A stretch of 64,000 nucleotides of DNA, taken from positions 26,158-90,157 of the forward strand of contig NZ_SJSO01000025.1 in the NCBI RefSeq assembly GCF_004331735.1, in the 5' to 3' direction. The translations under genes and the position numbers were made by a program. The notes under the pieces were generated by a model, which did no database searches, had not been told where the DNA came from, and saw only the letters and a program-made list of their open reading frames with translations. The stretch comes from Pedobacter psychrodurus. GTDB lineage: Bacteria > Bacteroidota > Bacteroidia > Sphingobacteriales > Sphingobacteriaceae. Numbering within the stretch: position 1 is the stretch's first letter; each line of letters opens with the position of its first letter. Shown here piece after piece: positions 26,039 through 34,831 of this stretch.

Positions 26039-26746
26039 TTAAAACCTAGTGTAAACGGCCAACTGAATAATGTTATTAACCGTATTGTTCGAAACGCCAT
26101 GAGTAGCCTGGTTCATATACCCAGCTTCCAGATCAAACTGCTTCGAAAAACGATAACCTGCAGCGAGGTATAACCTGTTCTGATCAAAAACACTATTGTT
26201 AATTTTATCCTTATTCTGAATATTTAAAAACACCTCGTTCTGCAAAGCCACAAATGGCCCTTTGGTAAACGTTGGTTGGGTTTTCTGTAACGGTTGGATC
26301 AACCTGAAGAAATAGCGGAAACGCTGTGAAAATACATCTTCACCCGTACGCCTGATAAAACGTTGTTCTACCCTAAACCTGTGACTGGCAAAAACCGATT
26401 TTATTTTGTGGCTGTAGATGTACTGCTCAAAAATACGGTGCTCATGCAAGGTAAGATCAGGAGTTCCTTCAAGCTCGGTGTGTGTAGTTTGCCATAAATA
26501 CCCTAAAGCTACATTATGTTTATTGTTAATAAAATATTGTAATGCCGGACGCACTAATGTATTCCTCAAATAACCCCAATCATCGGCCGAGCGTAATTGA
26601 ACATCGAATTGAAGGCCCCATTTATCATTAAACTTGGTGTTGTTCAAGAACATAAACCAACCCGAGTTTTGATGTTGGGTTTGTGCAGAAAGCTCTCCAG
26701 ATACCATGATGACGAACACCAGGGCAGACAATACTATTTTTTTCAT
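26039..26746 (-). CDS. DUF2490 outer-membrane protein
   Basis: A 235-residue protein: signal peptide ending ELSAQ, then a DUF2490 barrel with NSGWFMFLNNTKFNDKWGLQ at the start, the arginine-rich strand HRFRVEQRFIRR in the middle, and a C-terminal aromatic strand ending YTRF. The family is a conserved Bacteroidota and proteobacterial outer-membrane barrel of unknown function. Its gene is directly upstream of another predicted barrel gene. Confidence 0.88.
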   Translation of the reverse strand: MKKIVLSALVFVIMVSGELSAQTQHQNSGWFMFLNNTKFNDKWGLQFDVQLRSADDWGYLRNTLVRPALQYFINNKHNVALGYLWQTTHTELEGTPDLTLHEHRIFEQYIYSHKIKSVFASHRFRVEQRFIRRTGEDVFSQRFRYFFRLIQPLQKTQPTFTKGPFVALQNEVFLNIQNKDKINNSVFDQNRLYLAAGYRFSKQFDLEAGYMNQATHGVSNNTVNNIIQLAVYTRF

Positions 26747-26880
26747 AAAGTGATAAACCGGTTTTATCTGTGTGGCGCTAAATTAATAGAAAATGGACAA
26801 AGCAAATAATTTAACTTTAAATTAATCCTCAAAAAAGATGTTATACTCCTATCTTTAAGATTTAATTCATTGAAAATCAT

Positions 26881-28206
26881 ATGCGTTTTCTTTTAGGAAT
26901 TTTGTTACTCCTGATTTTGACCGGAGCAAAAGCTCAGAACTTTACGGGTACCTGGAATTTTAAGTATCGTCCTTATCCCACGGCTTTACCAATTAATATG
27001 CAAATGAATATTGGCAAAGCAACTGAAAAGATGCTTTATCCAGCCAACTTAAAAATTACAAATGGAGATTTTATATTTAGTTATGAGCTCTTGCTTGTTA
27101 AAAAAAACAGCACCCAACTGGGCATTGGTCGAAATAAATACCCGATAATAGAAACCCCTTTTAAAATTAAACAGTGGATGCCCTACCTAAATGGCGTACT
27201 TACGCTGGGTAAATCCAAAACCGGACAAGCACAATTGAGTTTGCAACGGATGTGGATCGATAACTTTGGGCTTTTTATGCGGGGTTTAGATGAGGGCGAT
27301 GAAATTTACGAAAGCTCAAAAGTAAATATGAGGGATCTTTTATATCGCGAAAAGATTACCTTAATAAAAACAAATTCAACGCCCTGGACAGATCCTCATA
27401 TTCCCAGGATAGTGGCTCCTACCAAAAAAAATAACATTTATTATGGCATTTACGATCCAATTACCACAAAAGATAGCGTTGTTACCCTGGCCATACAGGA
27501 TGAAGAGCTTATAGATGCAGACACCATAACACTGATTCAGAATGGCAGGATGATTTTAAACAAACATGCCATTGATGAGAAAAAATTTAGCCATGAGCTA
27601 CACTTAGATACAGGAATGAATACGCTTGCACTTTTTGCAGATAATTATGGCCGCAAGCCGCCAAATACCGGAAATTTGATTGTTAAAACAAGCGAAAACA
27701 TGTATAGTTTTGATTTTTCAAACCGCTCAAATGCTTTTGCAACTTTTCTGGTGGCTAAGTTTTACAGCGCATATTCAAAACCTACGTTATCAGATAATCA
27801 ACCCATAAGCAATGAGCCTGTAGAAATACAAAAGAAAAAAATTGCTCCAGAAAAAACCCTAGACAGAAACACCGATGTTATTGCAAAAATGCAAGTTGAA
27901 AACAAGCAAATAGAACTTGAAATTTGGGACGGCCAGGTAGAAGATGGAGATACTGTATCTTTAAAACTTAATAACGAATGGGTCCATCAAAAAATTGCAG
28001 TTAAAAAAACATCCAAGCGGTTTTATCTAACATTGCAACCAGGCAAAAACACTTTATTGTTTCGAGCAGATAATTTAGGAAGTGTCCCACCAAATACAGC
28101 TGTGCTTTGCATTTACTATGGCGATAAAACACGGACAGTTTACCTGGATACCGATATGAAAAGAGATAATATTCTAAATATAGAATTTAGATCTAAAACG
28201 AATTAA
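26881..28206 (+). CDS. Secreted protein with a duplicated C-terminal domain
   Basis: A 441-residue exported protein, signal peptide ending AKAQ. Residues about 20-160 form an N-terminal domain beginning FTGTWNFKYRPYP. Two copies of an about 75-residue beta domain follow, at about 200-275 and 345-425. Each has strands of the form L-I-QDEELIDADTITLIQNG / L-E-IWDGQVEDGDTVSLKLN and ends with a shared signature: LFADNYGRKPPNTGNL and LFRADNLGSVPPNTAVL. No named family recognised with certainty. The shared PPNT motif is the best handle. Function unknown; secreted or periplasmic. Confidence 0.75.
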   Translation: MRFLLGILLLLILTGAKAQNFTGTWNFKYRPYPTALPINMQMNIGKATEKMLYPANLKITNGDFIFSYELLLVKKNSTQLGIGRNKYPIIETPFKIKQWMPYLNGVLTLGKSKTGQAQLSLQRMWIDNFGLFMRGLDEGDEIYESSKVNMRDLLYREKITLIKTNSTPWTDPHIPRIVAPTKKNNIYYGIYDPITTKDSVVTLAIQDEELIDADTITLIQNGRMILNKHAIDEKKFSHELHLDTGMNTLALFADNYGRKPPNTGNLIVKTSENMYSFDFSNRSNAFATFLVAKFYSAYSKPTLSDNQPISNEPVEIQKKKIAPEKTLDRNTDVIAKMQVENKQIELEIWDGQVEDGDTVSLKLNNEWVHQKIAVKKTSKRFYLTLQPGKNTLLFRADNLGSVPPNTAVLCIYYGDKTRTVYLDTDMKRDNILNIEFRSKTN

Positions 28207-28352
28207 ACAAATGTAAAAGCTTATTATTTAAAATTCATTTAACGTTAAACGATTAAAAATTTATCTTCGTTAAAGATTTGGGCATTATGGTATTTTCAAT
28301 ATCCTTAAAATTGCGCTTATTTTAACATTACAAAACGTAAAATAGAACAAAA

Positions 28353-29546
28353 ATGATTATCGAACCTAGAATGAGGGGCTTTATCTGTTTAACCGCACAC
28401 CCTGATGGTTGCGCACAAAACGTGAAGAATCAAATTGAATATGTAAAATCTAAAGGAGCTATAGATGGTCCTAAAAAAGTATTGGTAATTGGCGCTTCAA
28501 CCGGTTTTGGTTTAGCTTCGCGTATTGCTGCTGCTTATGGATCTGGCGCTTCTACAATTGGCGTATTTTTCGAAAAAGCACCTTCTGAAGGCAAAACTGC
28601 ATCACCAGGTTGGTACAATAGTGCAGCTTTTGAAAAAGAAGCCCATGCTGCTGGTTTATATGCAAAAAGCATTAATGGCGACGCATTCTCTAAAGAAATT
28701 AAAGAAAAAACGATTGAATTGATCAAAGCTGATCTTGGTCAGGTTGATTTAATAATTTATAGCCTGGCATCTCCAGTTCGGAAACATCCTGATACCGAAG
28801 TGCTCCATCGCTCTACCTTAAAACCTATCGGTGGAACTTATACCAATAAAACTGTCGATTTCCATACCGGTAATGTTACCGAAATTTCTATCGAAGCCGC
28901 TACAGAAGAAGATATTGCCAATACCGTTGCTGTAATGGGTGGCGAAGATTGGGCCATGTGGATTGATGCCTTAAAAGCAGAAAACCTGCTTGCAGATGGT
29001 GCAACAACAGTAGCTTATTCGTATATCGGCCCTGCTTTAACCGAACCAGTATACCGCAAAGGAACTATTGGAAGAGCCAAAGATGACTTAGAAGCAACTG
29101 CTTTTAAAATCAGTGATAAATTAAAAGATATTGATGGCAAGGCTTATGTATCGGTTAATAAAGCATTAGTAACACAGGCAAGTTCTGCTATCCCTGTAAT
29201 TCCATTATATATTTCATTGTTGTACAAAGTAATGAAAGCAGAAGGTATCCACGAAGGCACAATTGAGCAGATCCAACGTTTATATGCTGATCGTTTATAT
29301 AGTGGCAGCCCTGTTCCTGTTGATGAAAAAGGAAGAATTAGAATCGACGATTGGGAAATGCGTGAAGATATCCAGGCTAAAGTTGCCGAACTTTGGAAAG
29401 AAGCAACAACCGAAACTTTGCCAGCAATAGGTGATTTACCAGGTTACAGATCTGATTTCTTAAGCTTATTTGGTTTCGAAATTGATAAAGTTGATTATCA
29501 AAAAGATGCCCAGGAAGTGGTAGAGATTGAAGGTTTAGTAGATTAA
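28353..29546 (+). CDS. fabV: Enoyl-ACP reductase (trans-2-enoyl-CoA reductase)
   Basis: A 397-residue NADH-dependent enoyl reductase of the FabV type, the last step of each fatty-acid elongation cycle. The N-terminus has MIIEPRMRGFICLTAHPDGC, the Rossmann motif VIGASTGFGLASRIAAA, and the active-site Tyr234 eight residues before Lys243 (PVYRKGTIGRAK). FabV enzymes are generally insensitive to triclosan. No other fatty-acid gene is next to it. The first Met (28353) fits the family start. Confidence 0.96.
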   Translation: MIIEPRMRGFICLTAHPDGCAQNVKNQIEYVKSKGAIDGPKKVLVIGASTGFGLASRIAAAYGSGASTIGVFFEKAPSEGKTASPGWYNSAAFEKEAHAAGLYAKSINGDAFSKEIKEKTIELIKADLGQVDLIIYSLASPVRKHPDTEVLHRSTLKPIGGTYTNKTVDFHTGNVTEISIEAATEEDIANTVAVMGGEDWAMWIDALKAENLLADGATTVAYSYIGPALTEPVYRKGTIGRAKDDLEATAFKISDKLKDIDGKAYVSVNKALVTQASSAIPVIPLYISLLYKVMKAEGIHEGTIEQIQRLYADRLYSGSPVPVDEKGRIRIDDWEMREDIQAKVAELWKEATTETLPAIGDLPGYRSDFLSLFGFEIDKVDYQKDAQEVVEIEGLVD

Positions 29547-29552
29547 TAGGAT

Positions 29553-29590
29553 CGTCATTTCGACTGAAGTGCAACGGAATGGAGAAATCT
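29553..29590. repeat. CGTCATTTCGA half element
   Basis: CGTCATTTCGACTGAAG at the start and GGAGAAATCT at the end; same class as 54147-54229. Confidence 0.6.
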
Positions 29591-29622
29591 ATAACTTTGC
29601 CTAAAATACGATTACAATAAAC

Positions 29623-29649
29623 GGCTGGCCCTATAGCCAGCCATTTTTA
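29623..29649 (+). terminator. Terminator after fabV
   Basis: GGCTGGC and GCCAGCC around a 6-base loop, followed by ATTTTTA. Confidence 0.8.
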
Positions 29650-29661
29650 TACCCAACCTAT

Positions 29662-30195
29662 ATGAACTTCGAATTACAACCCACCTTAGAAAACGATTTA
29701 ATTACAATAGTTCCCTTAAAGGAAGAAGATTTTGAAGCCCTTTTTGCAGTAGCATCCGATCCATTACTCTGGGAGCAGCATCCCAACAAAGACCGCTATA
29801 AAAGAGAGGTTTTCGAAAACTTCTTTAAAGGTGCAATAGAATCGAAGGGTGCTTTTATCGTTTATGAAAAAGAAACCAACAAAGTTGTGGGCAGTTCCAG
29901 GTACTACGAACTAGATGAAACAAACCATTCAGTTGCCGTTGGTTATACTTTTATTGGAAGAGATTTTTGGGGAAAAGGCCACAACGCCGCATTAAAAAAA
30001 TTAATGCTCGATTACGCCTTTCAGTTTGTAGATAAAATAATATTACACATCGGCGCAACAAATTTCCGTTCGCAAAAAGCTACAGAAAAATTAGGTGCAT
30101 CAAAAATTGGTGAGCTTGAGGTAGCCTATTATGGTGAAGACATAAAACTGAATTTTATTTATCAGGTAGATAAAACAAACTGGAACAAGAGCTAA
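29662..30195 (+). CDS. GNAT-family acetyltransferase (RimJ/RimL-like)
   Basis: A 177-residue acetyl-CoA-dependent acyltransferase. The N-terminal PTLENDLITIVPLKEEDF and the acetyl-CoA binding loop GRDFWGKGHNAALKKLM (pattern Q/R-x-x-G-x-G/A with G-K-G-H) are present, followed by the NFRSQKATEKLGA helix typical of RimJ/RimL relatives. The target (ribosomal protein N-terminus or small molecule) is not predictable. It begins 13 bases after the fabV terminator. Confidence 0.9.
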   Translation: MNFELQPTLENDLITIVPLKEEDFEALFAVASDPLLWEQHPNKDRYKREVFENFFKGAIESKGAFIVYEKETNKVVGSSRYYELDETNHSVAVGYTFIGRDFWGKGHNAALKKLMLDYAFQFVDKIILHIGATNFRSQKATEKLGASKIGELEVAYYGEDIKLNFIYQVDKTNWNKS

Positions 30196-30366
30196 ATACA
30201 TCTTTTTGCGAACTTAACTTGCTGTATATATAAAAGTTATGGCACTCGTTTGACCAATTCTAACGCATCACCTTCTGGAATAAAATCGTGTTTCTGCTTT
30301 AGTATTGTTATATTTGTATAATTCTGACATTCTCGTCACGCATAAAACAAAACAATTAAATAAAAT

Positions 30367-30819
30367 ATGGCTAAATCTCAAGCAACTTACAGTAAAAAAG
30401 AGAACGAAAAAAAACGATTAAAAAAACAAAAAGACAAACAAGAGAAAAAAGAAGAGCGTCAATCTAATGCAAAAAAAGGTTTAGCTCTTGAAGAAATGTT
30501 TGCATACGTTGATGAAAATGGTAACATTTCGTCTACTCCACCAGATCCAAAAAAGAAGAAAGTATTCAACATTGAGGATGTACAAATTGGTATTACAAGA
30601 CAAGAAGATATAATCGATGAAAACCCTATTAAAAAAGGAACAGTTACTTTCTTTAACGATAGCAAAGGTTACGGTTTTATTAAAAACACAGAAACTCAAG
30701 ATAGTATTTTTGTTCACGCTAACGGTTTGGTAACTCAAATTAAAGAAGGCGATAAAGTAACTTTTGAAGTGGAAATGGGACAAAAAGGTCCAACTGCTGT
30801 TAAAGTATCGAAGGTTTAA
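30367..30819 (+). CDS. Cold-shock domain protein with Lys-rich N-terminus
   Basis: A 150-residue protein. Residues 1-40 are highly basic, with runs of Lys and Glu that probably form a charged helix; 40-85 are a linker; 87-150 are a cold-shock domain starting KKGTVTFFNDSKGYGFIKN with RNP1 (KGYGFI) and RNP2 (SIFVHAN). This extended type is common in Bacteroidota and is thought to bind single-stranded nucleic acid as an RNA chaperone. The Lys-rich arm resembles those of RNA-binding ribosomal proteins. Confidence 0.9.
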   Translation: MAKSQATYSKKENEKKRLKKQKDKQEKKEERQSNAKKGLALEEMFAYVDENGNISSTPPDPKKKKVFNIEDVQIGITRQEDIIDENPIKKGTVTFFNDSKGYGFIKNTETQDSIFVHANGLVTQIKEGDKVTFEVEMGQKGPTAVKVSKV

Positions 30820-31354
30820 TAACCTAACAATTCTCTTTTTGCAATCTCAATTGCAAAACATGATTAAAATTCTGCAGAAAATTTGTTCTGCTGCGCTAGG
30901 TTTTATAACCATTTATAATTCCGTCTATTTAAGCATAAAACCTTGCGCATAATTTTACTCTTATTCTATTTATTTTAGAAAATCAGGTTTCAATGTGCAT
31001 TGGCCAATTCGGTCCCGCCATCGCTATTAGTCCTCATTTCGCTGCGCTTTCATTCCGGGCTATTCGCTTTGTCGGGTTTAGGTGGCTAGAACAATAGCTT
31101 TTTTTAATGGATAAAATACCTGAATGAATATTTGCATGATAAAAAGAACAATATTTTTCAGGTTAAAAATTATTGCAGTCGCAATTGCTTACGCCTGATA
31201 GATTTTTTCGATAGTAGCATAATCCTTTGTTAATAAACCCGATAACAACGGTAGCCCCCGATTTTTCTTCGGGGCTAAAGTGTATAGCGGGACAGGTTTT
31301 GCCCTGAAATACTGACGCTCATTTCCAAAAAAATAAAAAAATGATAATCTCGGT
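30820..31354. repeat. Intergenic region with several hairpins
   Basis: No gene is visible. The region holds a TTTTGCAA/TTGCAAAA hairpin (30837-30858) just after the cold-shock gene, a degenerate repeat (about 31010-31075), an inverted repeat ACCTGAA..TTCAGGT (31118-31163) and a GCCCC/GGGGC hairpin (31253-31276). The first could terminate the cold-shock transcript. Confidence 0.5.
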
Positions 31355-31408
31355 GTGGAATTTGTGCATGGCTTACATCATTACAGTACACACAAAGAAA
31401 AATATAAT

Positions 31409-32095
31409 ATGAAAAAGTTAATAGCACTTGCACTGGTTGCATTTTTAGGATTATCATCAGCGATGGCTCAACAAGTAGATTTACGCAGAAAAATTAATGT
31501 TAGCGGAACTGCAGAAACAGAAGTAACACCCGATATTATTTATATAGGCATTTCACTTAAAGAATACCTAAACGGAAAGAAAAAAGTAGACATTACAGAA
31601 TTGGAAAAACAATTGTATGCCGCTGTACAAAAAGCGGGCATTGCAAAAGAAAATTTAACCATCAGCAATTTAAGCAGCTGGAATTATGCTACAGAAAAAA
31701 AGAAAAACCCCGATTTCTTAGCCAGCAAACAATACCGCTTAAAAGTTAGCGATCTAAACAAGTTTAATGCAATATTAGAATCGATAGATGCCAAAGGAAT
31801 TGCCAATACAAATATTGAAAGCTACGATTATTCTAAAATTGAAACCTTAAAAAAAGAGCTTAAAATTAAAGCCTTATTGGCCGCAAAAGAAAAAGCAGCT
31901 TACATGGTAGAAGCATTAGGCGATAAATTAGGTGGTGTAATTGAGATACAAGATGGTGGAGACAATGTAATACAACCTGTTTATAGAAATTATGCAATGA
32001 AAGCTGAAATGGCTGATGCCGCTGGCGCTCCTGAAATCGATTTCAAAAAAATTAAGCTGAATTTCACAGTAAATGCCATTTTCGAGATCAAATAA
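31409..32095 (+). CDS. SIMPL-domain (DUF541) periplasmic protein
   Basis: A 228-residue exported protein with a signal peptide starting at the ATG at 31409 (MKKLIALALVAFLGLSSAMAQ); an in-frame upstream ATG at 31355 would add 18 residues before it and is rejected. The SIMPL/DUF541 domain has RRKINVSGTAETEVTPDIIY at the start, a central pair of alpha-beta modules and KEKAAYMVEALGDKLG near the end. The family includes oxidative-stress defence proteins (YggE); its molecular role is uncertain. Confidence 0.9.
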   Translation: MKKLIALALVAFLGLSSAMAQQVDLRRKINVSGTAETEVTPDIIYIGISLKEYLNGKKKVDITELEKQLYAAVQKAGIAKENLTISNLSSWNYATEKKKNPDFLASKQYRLKVSDLNKFNAILESIDAKGIANTNIESYDYSKIETLKKELKIKALLAAKEKAAYMVEALGDKLGGVIEIQDGGDNVIQPVYRNYAMKAEMADAAGAPEIDFKKIKLNFTVNAIFEIK

Positions 32096-32126
32096 GAATT
32101 TTAACAGTTAAATTAATGCTTTTTAA

Positions 32127-32157
32127 AACCTACCAGAACATTTTGGTAGGTTTTTTG
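32127..32157 (+). terminator. Terminator after SIMPL gene
   Basis: AACCTACCA and TGGTAGGTT with an 8-base loop, then a T run. Confidence 0.85.
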
Positions 32158-32192
32158 TTAGGTAGAGGTCGAACACTAAAAAATTAGATATT

Positions 32193-32507
32193 ATGAAAAA
32201 ATTCATCTACACGTTAGCCTTGGTATTCTCTCTAGGCATTAGTTTTAATTCAGCTCAGGCAGCTGATAAACCTGCGAAAAACCCAACAGAATTAACTGCA
32301 GAACAAGCAGTGAAACTGGAAAGAATTAAAACCCGTGTTGAAGAGATCAGAGACATGGACAAATCGAACTTAACGAGAGCAGAACGTAAAGCTTTACGTA
32401 GCGAGTTAAGAGAGTTAAAAGGTCAAGCCCGTGCAGTTTCTGGAGGTGTTTACCTTTCAGTTGGCGCTATCATTATCATCATTTTATTGTTGATCTTGAT
32501 TTTATAA
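32193..32507 (+). CDS. Small exported tail-anchored protein, unknown
   Basis: A 104-residue protein: signal peptide (MKKFIYTLALVFSLGISFNSAQAA), then an about 50-residue charged helical stretch (ERIKTRVEEIRDMDKSNL and RAERKALRSELRELKGQ), then a C-terminal hydrophobic segment (VGAIIIIILLLILIL) of about 18 residues with no tail beyond it. This pattern of signal, charged helix and terminal membrane anchor is seen in small Bacteroidota proteins of unknown function. No family recognised by name. Confidence 0.8.
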   Translation: MKKFIYTLALVFSLGISFNSAQAADKPAKNPTELTAEQAVKLERIKTRVEEIRDMDKSNLTRAERKALRSELRELKGQARAVSGGVYLSVGAIIIIILLLILIL

Positions 32508-32540
32508 TCATTACAAAAAAACACACCTATATATAAAAAC

Positions 32541-32573
32541 AAAAAGCTTTGCATTACTGCAAAGCTTTTTTTA
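32541..32573. terminator. Bidirectional terminator between convergent genes
   Basis: A perfect 13-bp stem (AAAAAGCTTTGCA, 32541-32553, and complement) with a 4-base loop and T runs on both sides. It serves the plus-strand small protein gene and the minus-strand serS. Confidence 0.9.
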
Positions 32574-32691
32574 TGCCCATCTTGCGAAGTTTACCCGGCT
32601 TTGTGCGAAAGAGAACTTCGCAAGTCGGCCCCGGCGCAAAACTATCGAAGTTACACCACACAGGCTCTTGAAACTTCTCTAGTTACTCCGA

Positions 32692-33963
32692 CTAATCAAT
32701 AATATCAAATCCTGTATACTTGACTAAAGCTTCTGGAATTTTAATCCCATCCTCGGTTTGGTAGTTTTCTAAAATAGAAGCTACAATACGCGGCAAAGCC
32801 AATGCACTTCCATTTAATGAGTGTGCCAGCTGTGCTTTACCTTCTTTTCCTTTAAAGCGTAATTTCAAACGGTTAGTCTGATAAGTTTCGAAATTTGAAA
32901 CAGAAGAAACTTCTAACCAGCGCTCTTGCGCTGCACTCCAAACCTCCATATCGTAAGTCATGGCAGAAGTAAAACCCATATCGCCTCCGCATAAACGTAA
33001 CACACGGTAGTGTAATCCAAGTTCTTGCAAAAGAGACTGAACATATTGGCTCATATCCTCTAAAGTTTCGTAAGATTTATCAGGATGTGTAATCTGTACT
33101 ACTTCAACCTTATCAAACTGGTGTAAACGGTTTAAACCGCGTACGTGCGCACCGTAAGAACCAGCTTCTCTACGGAAACAAGGCGTATAAGCGGTATTTT
33201 TAATGGGAAGATCTTCTTCTTTAACAATTACATCACGGTATAAATTGGTTACCGGAACTTCGGCAGTTGGAATTAAATATAAATCATCAACTGTTGAATG
33301 GTACATCTGCCCTTCTTTATCGGGTAACTGTCCGGTACCAAAACCTGAAGCTGCATTAACCAAATGAGGTACCTGCATTTCTTTATAACCTGCCGCAGTA
33401 GCATGATCTAAAAAGAAATTGATCAGTGCACGTTGTAATTTTGCACCTTTTCCTTTATATACCGGAAAACCAGCGCCGGTAATTTTTACGCCCAATTCGA
33501 AATCGATAATATCATATTTCGCAGCAAGCTCCCAATGCGGTAAAGCTTTGTTTGGTAATTGAGCAGGCTCACCATGTGTTAGAACAATCTCGTTCTCTTC
33601 TGCTGTAGATCCCTGCTTCACTAAATGATAAGGCAAATTTGGCAATTGAACAATTAAATTGTGTTGAGCTGCTTCCAACTCGTTTAATTTATCGCTCAGG
33701 TTTTTGATATTTTCTTTATGAGAAGCAGTTTGTGCCTTAATAGCCTCAGCTTCCTCTTTTTTTCCAGTACGCATTAAATCGCCAATTTGTTTGGCAGCTG
33801 CATTCGCTTCAGCAGAAATACTATCCAAGGAAGTTTGTGTAGAACGGCGGTCCTCATCTATTTTGATGATTTCATCTACCAGTTCTGGCTGTTTAAAATT
33901 ACGGATACTTAAACGTTCTAAAACTTTCTCTCTATTTTCGCGGATATAGTTAACTTGCAGCAT
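32692..33963 (-). CDS. serS: Seryl-tRNA synthetase
   Basis: A 423-residue class II aminoacyl-tRNA synthetase. The N-terminal coiled-coil tRNA-binding arm spans about residues 30-105 (basic/acidic heptads). Motif 2 is FRREAGSYGAHVRGLNRLH with downstream HQFDKVE; motif 3 is NGSALALPRIVASILENYQ. The length fits the family. It stands alone on the minus strand and ends at a bidirectional terminator. Confidence 0.97.
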   Translation of the reverse strand: MLQVNYIRENREKVLERLSIRNFKQPELVDEIIKIDEDRRSTQTSLDSISAEANAAAKQIGDLMRTGKKEEAEAIKAQTASHKENIKNLSDKLNELEAAQHNLIVQLPNLPYHLVKQGSTAEENEIVLTHGEPAQLPNKALPHWELAAKYDIIDFELGVKITGAGFPVYKGKGAKLQRALINFFLDHATAAGYKEMQVPHLVNAASGFGTGQLPDKEGQMYHSTVDDLYLIPTAEVPVTNLYRDVIVKEEDLPIKNTAYTPCFRREAGSYGAHVRGLNRLHQFDKVEVVQITHPDKSYETLEDMSQYVQSLLQELGLHYRVLRLCGGDMGFTSAMTYDMEVWSAAQERWLEVSSVSNFETYQTNRLKLRFKGKEGKAQLAHSLNGSALALPRIVASILENYQTEDGIKIPEALVKYTGFDIID

Positions 33964-33997
33964 TATTTAATTTTTTAAGCAAAGATAATAATTAAGT

Positions 33998-34067
33998 CGT
34001 CATTGCGAACGCAGTGCGGCAATCTCTCAACAAAAAGATTGCTTCGTCGTTCCTCCTCGCAATGACG
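33998..34067. repeat. CGTCATTGCGA element abutting rsmI
   Basis: A 70-base element: perfect 11-base ends CGTCATTGCGA and TCGCAATGACG, with inner arms GCAATCT and AGATTGC. Its right end is 12 bases before the rsmI start codon. Confidence 0.8.
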
Positions 34068-34079
34068 GACACAGAAAAT

Positions 34080-34793
34080 ATGGATGGCAAACTATTTCTC
34101 GTACCAACGCCTATAGGCAATTTGGAGGATATGACCTTTAGGGCGATCCGTATATTAAAAGAATGCGATTTAATCCTCGCCGAAGATACCCGTACCAGTG
34201 CCCCGATGCTCAAGCATTTTGGTATCGATAAAAGAGTTTTCTCGCACCATCAGCATAATGAACATAAGGCAACTTCAGAAATCATCAAGTTTTTAAATGA
34301 AGGGCAAAAGATTGCCTTAATATCTGATGCTGGAACACCTGCCATTTCCGATCCGGGTTTCTTCCTGGTACGCGAAGCGATTAAAAATGATATTGCCGTA
34401 GAGTGTTTGCCCGGTGCAACGGCTTTTGTACCTGCTTTAGTTAACTCAGGCTTACCTGCCGATGCATTTTGTTTTGAAGGTTTTTTGCCAGTTAAAAAAG
34501 GCAGACAAACAAAGTTCAAAAAATTGGCGGAGGAAGACCGCACCATTATACTTTATGAAAGCCCACACCGTTTATTAAAAACTTTAGAGGAGTTTGCACA
34601 GTATCTTGGAGCTGACAGACAGGCATCGGTGAGTAGAGAGCTTACCAAGATGTTCGAAGAAACCGTTCGCGGAACTTTGGTAGAAATAAAATCACATTTT
34701 GAAAACAATACTTTAAAAGGAGAATTTGTAATTTGCATAGCGGGGAAGCCCAACATTAAAAGCAAAAACAAATATGAGGCTGCTGAAGAGTAG
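34080..34793 (+). CDS. rsmI: 16S rRNA (cytidine(1402)-2'-O)-methyltransferase
   Basis: A 237-residue SAM-dependent tetrapyrrole-methylase-fold enzyme that 2'-O-methylates C1402 of 16S rRNA in the decoding centre. Conserved motifs are FLVPTPIGNLEDMTFRA, AEDTRTS, LISDAGTPAISDPG and YESPHRL. I start at the ATG at 34080, which gives the family start MDGKLFLVP; the longer frame from 34014 is translation of the repeat element upstream. RsmI is usually housekeeping; the repeat sits in its leader. Confidence 0.96.
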   Translation: MDGKLFLVPTPIGNLEDMTFRAIRILKECDLILAEDTRTSAPMLKHFGIDKRVFSHHQHNEHKATSEIIKFLNEGQKIALISDAGTPAISDPGFFLVREAIKNDIAVECLPGATAFVPALVNSGLPADAFCFEGFLPVKKGRQTKFKKLAEEDRTIILYESPHRLLKTLEEFAQYLGADRQASVSRELTKMFEETVRGTLVEIKSHFENNTLKGEFVICIAGKPNIKSKNKYEAAEE

Positions 34794-34831
34794 CATCAAA
34801 AACGTAACCAACACAACAATTTAAAAATATT

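Noticed and set aside
25954..26100. 49-residue N-terminal extension of the outer-membrane protein
   Set aside because: It overlaps the DUF2490 gene and hides the signal peptide that begins at the GTG at 25953.
34014..34079. 22-residue N-terminal extension of RsmI
   Set aside because: It is the translation of the repeat element at 33998-34067.
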